Source: Annulohypoxylon bovei var. microspora
Taxonomy: Eukaryota > Ascomycota > Sordariomycetes > Xylariales > Hypoxylaceae
Assembly (NCBI GenBank): GCA_022836615.1
Contig: MU405264.1
Coordinates: forward strand, 124,001 to 188,000
Direction of reading: 5' to 3'
DNA: 64,000 bases
Positions 60,201-64,000 of this stretch are shown piece after piece. The notes beneath the pieces are model-generated. The model was not told the DNA's origin and searched no databases. It worked only from the letters and a program-made list of their open reading frames with translations. The translations under genes were made by a program, and so were the position numbers. Positions within the stretch are counted from its first letter, which is position 1. Each line of letters begins with the position of its first letter.

Positions 60201-60455
60201 ACCAGCGGCAGCGGCAGCGGGAGTTCTGTGGGGAGCGCTTGGAGCTCGCCTCAGACTCGTGGAGCTCCGTTTGCTCTGAATGGATTGGGCGTCAAAGCGA
60301 CCATCAGCGGTGAGAGAGAAACTATGCCCTCGACTGTGACTATGGTTGTGATGTTGAGATGGAGGTTTCTTAGTCAGTCTGTTACGGCGTTGTTGTTGCT
60401 GTTGCTGTTGTTGCTGCTGCAGATTAACATTTGGGTTAGCACTGTGGCTGTCCAT
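57256..60455 (-). CDS. ste20: PAK/Ste20-family protein kinase with CRIB domain
   Basis: Exons are 59235-60455, 57812-59168, 57419-57753 and 57256-57357, giving 1,004 aa. Residues 1-380 are low complexity with runs of Gln, Asn, Thr and Ala. A CRIB/PBD motif follows (ISAPENPVHVTHVGYD...FTGLPKEW, about 383-413), which binds Cdc42/Rac GTPases. A Pro/Gln-rich linker leads to the kinase domain (about 724-975) with IGQGASGGVY, VAIKQM, HRDIKSDN, TDFGF and GTPYWMAPE. In fungi these kinases control polarity, MAP-kinase signalling and infection-related growth. No PH domain is seen, which favours Ste20 over Cla4, although the kinase sequence (YRGFTKIGQGASGGV, SPLRALWLIATNG) has Cla4-like features. The first intron has a weak donor, GTTCGT. 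All junctions keep frame. Confidence 0.9.
60360..60425 (-). repeat. CAG/CAA repeat coding for polyglutamine
   Basis: Within the kinase's first exon, mixed CAG/CAA codons encode a run of ten glutamines near residue 13. Further trinucleotide-like runs in the same exon encode poly-Thr and Asn-Asn-Tyr repeats (59960-60150). Confidence 0.8.
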
Positions 60456-63400
60456 CTCTACCTTTAAGGTAGGTACAATCCTGTCGGTACTGTAGGGGGT
60501 AAGAAAAAACTGAGTTTTTAGTTCTTGCTTATTTTTTTGGAGAGGGGGGGCGGTGATTTTTTTTTAGTGACAATAAAAAAATTCAGAATGAATGGGTCGA
60601 GTGATGAAACCACGGGCTGACGAGAACTAGAAAACACCCGACCTTGAACGAGACGGTAGAGGAGTGGTGGTAGTGGTAAGAGAGGGGTGTTCAAGGTGTA
60701 CGTAGCAGATAGGGTGTTTTTGTTTTTATTCTTTCGACAACTCGTTTTAATTACGAATGCTTCCTTTTTTTCCCCTTTCCTCTTGTTAGGTGTTATCATG
60801 GGGCGCTATGTACCTACCTGTTTGCCAATCTACCAATCTATTCTTCGTTTACTACTTCTGGCCCTGGGAAAAACAAGTTGGTTATTCCATTAATGGGTAA
60901 GGTCGGAACTAAATGACTAAATGGGAGAAGGGAGGGGTGCGTATGTAGTAGTGGTATAGAGACTGGAAATGATGAAAAACGATTAAGGCTAGGACTAGGA
61001 TGGGAAGAAGAAAAGGGAAAGGCTTCGTTATACTTGGCCTCCACTATATTCATTTCAAAGTCCAGTGCAAGCTTGCTGTGCCTTCTACAATCATTCATCA
61101 TTCGTCATTCGTTCTTTACAATCAGGGTGAGGTACCATATGAATCGACTGGAGGGGGAAAGTACATATCGCGATAGAGGTACGAATTGCATGTGTACATT
61201 TAATAGGTACATGTGGGTAAGTACATAAGTACCTAAGTATCTGCCCCAAGTGGGCAGTGGGCTGTCAACAACGTGCGGGGACAGTGTGGCGTATGGAGAT
61301 AGTGGCTGTACCATCGTCTTTCATTCGTCCAATTCTACATCATCCTCCGCTATGATTCGCAAATAAATTATAATCATAGACTATACACTGTATACCCACT
61401 TCGATAACAACATCCATGGAAGAACGAGGAATAATTGATACGAGCTCGAGACCTTTGATGTTGCGAAAAGAGTAAAAGATGATACTTGTAACATGAACTT
61501 GATTTACAACTACTTAATTACTTGCTATGCTCGAGGCCTAGAAGGTTTAGTCCGTCTATCAATACTTATAATTGTCTAGCTCGCATCTTGCTTAACTGAT
61601 AATATTAAACTATTTTGTGTACTATGCACGTATGTAGGTAGTACCTAAAGGTTGGCTGTTGTATGCGGACTCCTGCAGCAGCTAAATGGCCGGGCCGTTG
61701 AAGAGGGTGGCCGGACTTGCTTAGCTTGATAGCGCGTGGGATCTAACGATAACCTCTTTAAAAGTGGCTCTTGGTTCGAGAATCTCGTGTTAGTCCTTGT
61801 TGATTTTGGTCTTTGTGCGTTCTTGTTTTGTCCCGGTTGTCTAATTCTAGAACGACTTGCCCTTCATTGTCGTGATATTAGTTCAATGGCGTTACATACG
61901 TGCGAATTGCCTGTGGGGTAAGGTCCAAGGGTTATTACGCACTGCTCAGGGTTACCGCTGTCCCGTTGTTTATTGCTGTCAAAGCTCCCGCTAGAGCTTC
62001 TTTAAGGACTTGCCACGATGGAATGTCCGTCCGCTAAAGTTCAACTACTATCACGCGGAATACTATTTACGTACATATCAAAATAAATCTTACATGGACC
62101 TCACATGGCACTAATAGCTTCTCAAGATCCATCAAAGAGTGACAGCCTTCATTGTTAAAGGAATTCATTGTGTTGTGAGTTACTTCACCCATCATCTGTC
62201 ATCTAAAAACAGTGAACTCAGGGGGGGCGTGGAAGAAGCTCTCAAGTCTTTCTCCATATCCACGTATCTACATTTACCTAATCGACGGTCCGATGGGTCT
62301 GTTTCACTAAGCTTAAAAGATTGGATCTCCCAGGAAATTGAATGAGATTCAGTCCGATGGAACGGAAAAGGGTTTATTGGAAGATACTCACTCACCATTT
62401 ATCCTTGACAAGAATAGTTACGTTTAACGCCCAGGTTCTATCCCCACTTCGATCCAGAGCCTCCTAACCACTAGTCATGTCCTTCCGACCAACACGCCAT
62501 GTTGAATTGTGGGATCTGATTGGCTCCCAAGCCATCATCGTCGAAAGATAGTTCGTACATACATCCTTCATTTAGCTAATTCTAGTTCTCTTTTCAAATT
62601 ATAGGTTGAGTGTCATTCGAAGTAAGTTTAATTATCAACAACTCCTGCATGTCTTAAAAGGCAATATCGTTGTTAAAACGAGATTCCTCTTACAAATCTA
62701 CCCGTTACGACACGTCACTTCACCTAAAGTTTCTCCCCGATACCCGGAAAGTTTTTGATGGTTTCAGCCTCACTCGAGGAACTACACACCTAATATTCGG
62801 AATGTTTCATCGTTGCCTTATTTCCGACTCTTATCTAGCAGGTAGGTAGGTGAAATACTTATCGCAGCATATCCGTCAAAACCGAGCGAGACTAGATAGG
62901 TCTCGTCCCGTTAGCCTAGGTGACGGAAAACCAAACTTGCCAATTTATTACAAGAAAACACACCTAGTATACGCAGAAGTGCTGATAAGTTGATACTTTC
63001 CCTAGTCATAACTACGCCATGGCTTTGCCGCTAACCGTCATTCCAAGCTACTTGTTAGTCTTCGTCCACGTGGATTTAGCTATAGACCCGATATTTCCGT
63101 GAATTGTGCTAGAATCACGAGCGTTGGGATGCTAAGAGAGACACGCGCGACCGGCAAGTTGCATGCTAGACTCTCCGTGACTCTTGTTGATAGGCTGAGG
63201 ATACCTACATCAACACACGTCGATCATATGCATGACACTTCAATCTATGTCAAACAATGCCCATTCGAAAACGGACGTCTTCAATAATCGAATGTTTAAT
63301 ATGTTCTATCCAAAACAAGTGTTGGAGTAGAAAATGCGTAGTAGGGGTCATATCTTAGTTGAGGAATACCCGCCACTCACGAGCTGTTCATCCGGGAGAT

Positions 63401-64000
63401 AATTCACTAGGTACCTTATATTAACAACATCCGACAAGTTCAATAGCCTCTCACAGGATGGCTATCGGTTCTCGGACATCTGTATAGCTAGCATTGATCT
63501 AAGATACGAAATTTGTCCAGACCGTGGTATAGTGGCGTCGCCAACGGATATGTGTGAAGATCTCCCAACAGGAGGATGGCTAGAGCCTAGAGGTAGGTAT
63601 GCTTATGCTTATGTCTTCATGATCTCACACGTTGATAGATGATCAAACAATAAAATAAACGTTCAACTTTGATTTATACATAAAAGTACTAAGTTAAGGA
63701 GACGTCTATGGGATTTCCCCCTTTTCTCTTTACATTTAGTGTAAATGTGTTGTCTGACTTGAAGTGAGCTGTCTAGGACCCTAGGTATAAAAAAATACGA
63801 TATGGCAGTCAATTTCTGGTACGGGACGTAGAGAAATAGCTAAAACATGAGGTTACGAAAATCGTGGAGACTGATGATGGTTTAATATTATTAGTTGTGG
63901 CTCTCCAGACTGAAGAATCTAGTTGTTTCCATATGTGGTGTGGCTTGGATCTACAAGATTCTATCGTGGAGTTCAAGAGCTCACGAATTGGTGGCACGAG
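60456..64000. other. 3.5-kb gene-free right end
   Basis: The first kilobase should be the kinase promoter and 5' UTR; it contains long T and A runs near 60530-60585 and a GGGGGGGCGG stretch. The rest has only short frames without recognisable products, plus TAGGTA-type motifs near 61635, 62840, 63408 and 63590. I see no RNA gene or transposon. Confidence 0.45.

Noticed and set aside
1..64000. tRNA, 5S rRNA, CRISPR arrays, telomere repeats or transposase genes
   Set aside because: I looked for the T-arm GGTTCGA context, 5S-like blocks, regular spaced repeats, TTAGGG arrays and DDE or reverse-transcriptase motifs, and found nothing that holds up. Very diverged copies could be missed by eye.

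Overview
The window is nuclear DNA of a filamentous ascomycete, most likely a Sordariomycete (inference). Genes are broken by short introns of about 50-175 bp with GTAAGT-like donors and TAG/CAG acceptors. They are spread over both strands with long AT-rich spacers, and the products are typical of filamentous fungi (Ndt80-like RON1, a PAK kinase, a GH3-GNAT fusion, a patatin-GTPase protein). I rebuilt thirteen protein-coding genes by joining exons. Every model stays in frame across all junctions and gives a whole number of codons.

Left part (1-8,500): an Srs2/UvrD-type DNA helicase (+) converges on a neutral ceramidase (-) whose model needs a 16-nt microexon. About 2 kb with no gene follows.

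Central carbohydrate block (8,478-31,708): five genes form an N-acetylglucosamine (GlcNAc) utilisation cluster. They encode glucosamine-6-phosphate deaminase (-), a hexokinase-family kinase (+), the Ndt80-like regulator RON1 (-), a GH3 beta-N-acetylglucosaminidase fused to two GNAT domains (-) and GlcNAc-6-phosphate deacetylase (+). Together they could release GlcNAc from chitin fragments, phosphorylate it, deacetylate it and convert it to fructose-6-phosphate under a local regulator. Four of the five are arranged as two divergent pairs. Next to them lies a divergent pair for plant-wall sugars: a secreted GH3 beta-glucosidase (-) and a GH31 alpha-xylosidase (+).

Right-centre (32,082-47,321): a 2,290-residue membrane protein with internal repeats and many Leu-Trp motifs, then a 12-exon gene for a protein combining a Cys-rich N-terminus, a P-loop GTPase-like domain, a RING-like finger and a patatin-like domain, then a papain-like cysteine peptidase. 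The regions upstream of these last two genes are diverged copies of each other. The copy by the peptidase still carries a ruined version of the first codons of the patatin gene. This multidomain protein with its duplicated control region is the most unusual system I see.

Right part (47,322-64,000): a 6.5-kb stretch with no clear gene holds a 204-bp MITE-like element with 56-bp perfect terminal inverted repeats and one doubtful coding relic. It is followed by a mitochondrially targeted SDR polyol dehydrogenase (+), a spacer, a PAK/Ste20-type kinase (-) and 3.5 kb without genes. I saw no rRNA, tRNA, CRISPR or intact transposase. Functions come from motifs and from family knowledge; no database search was made.
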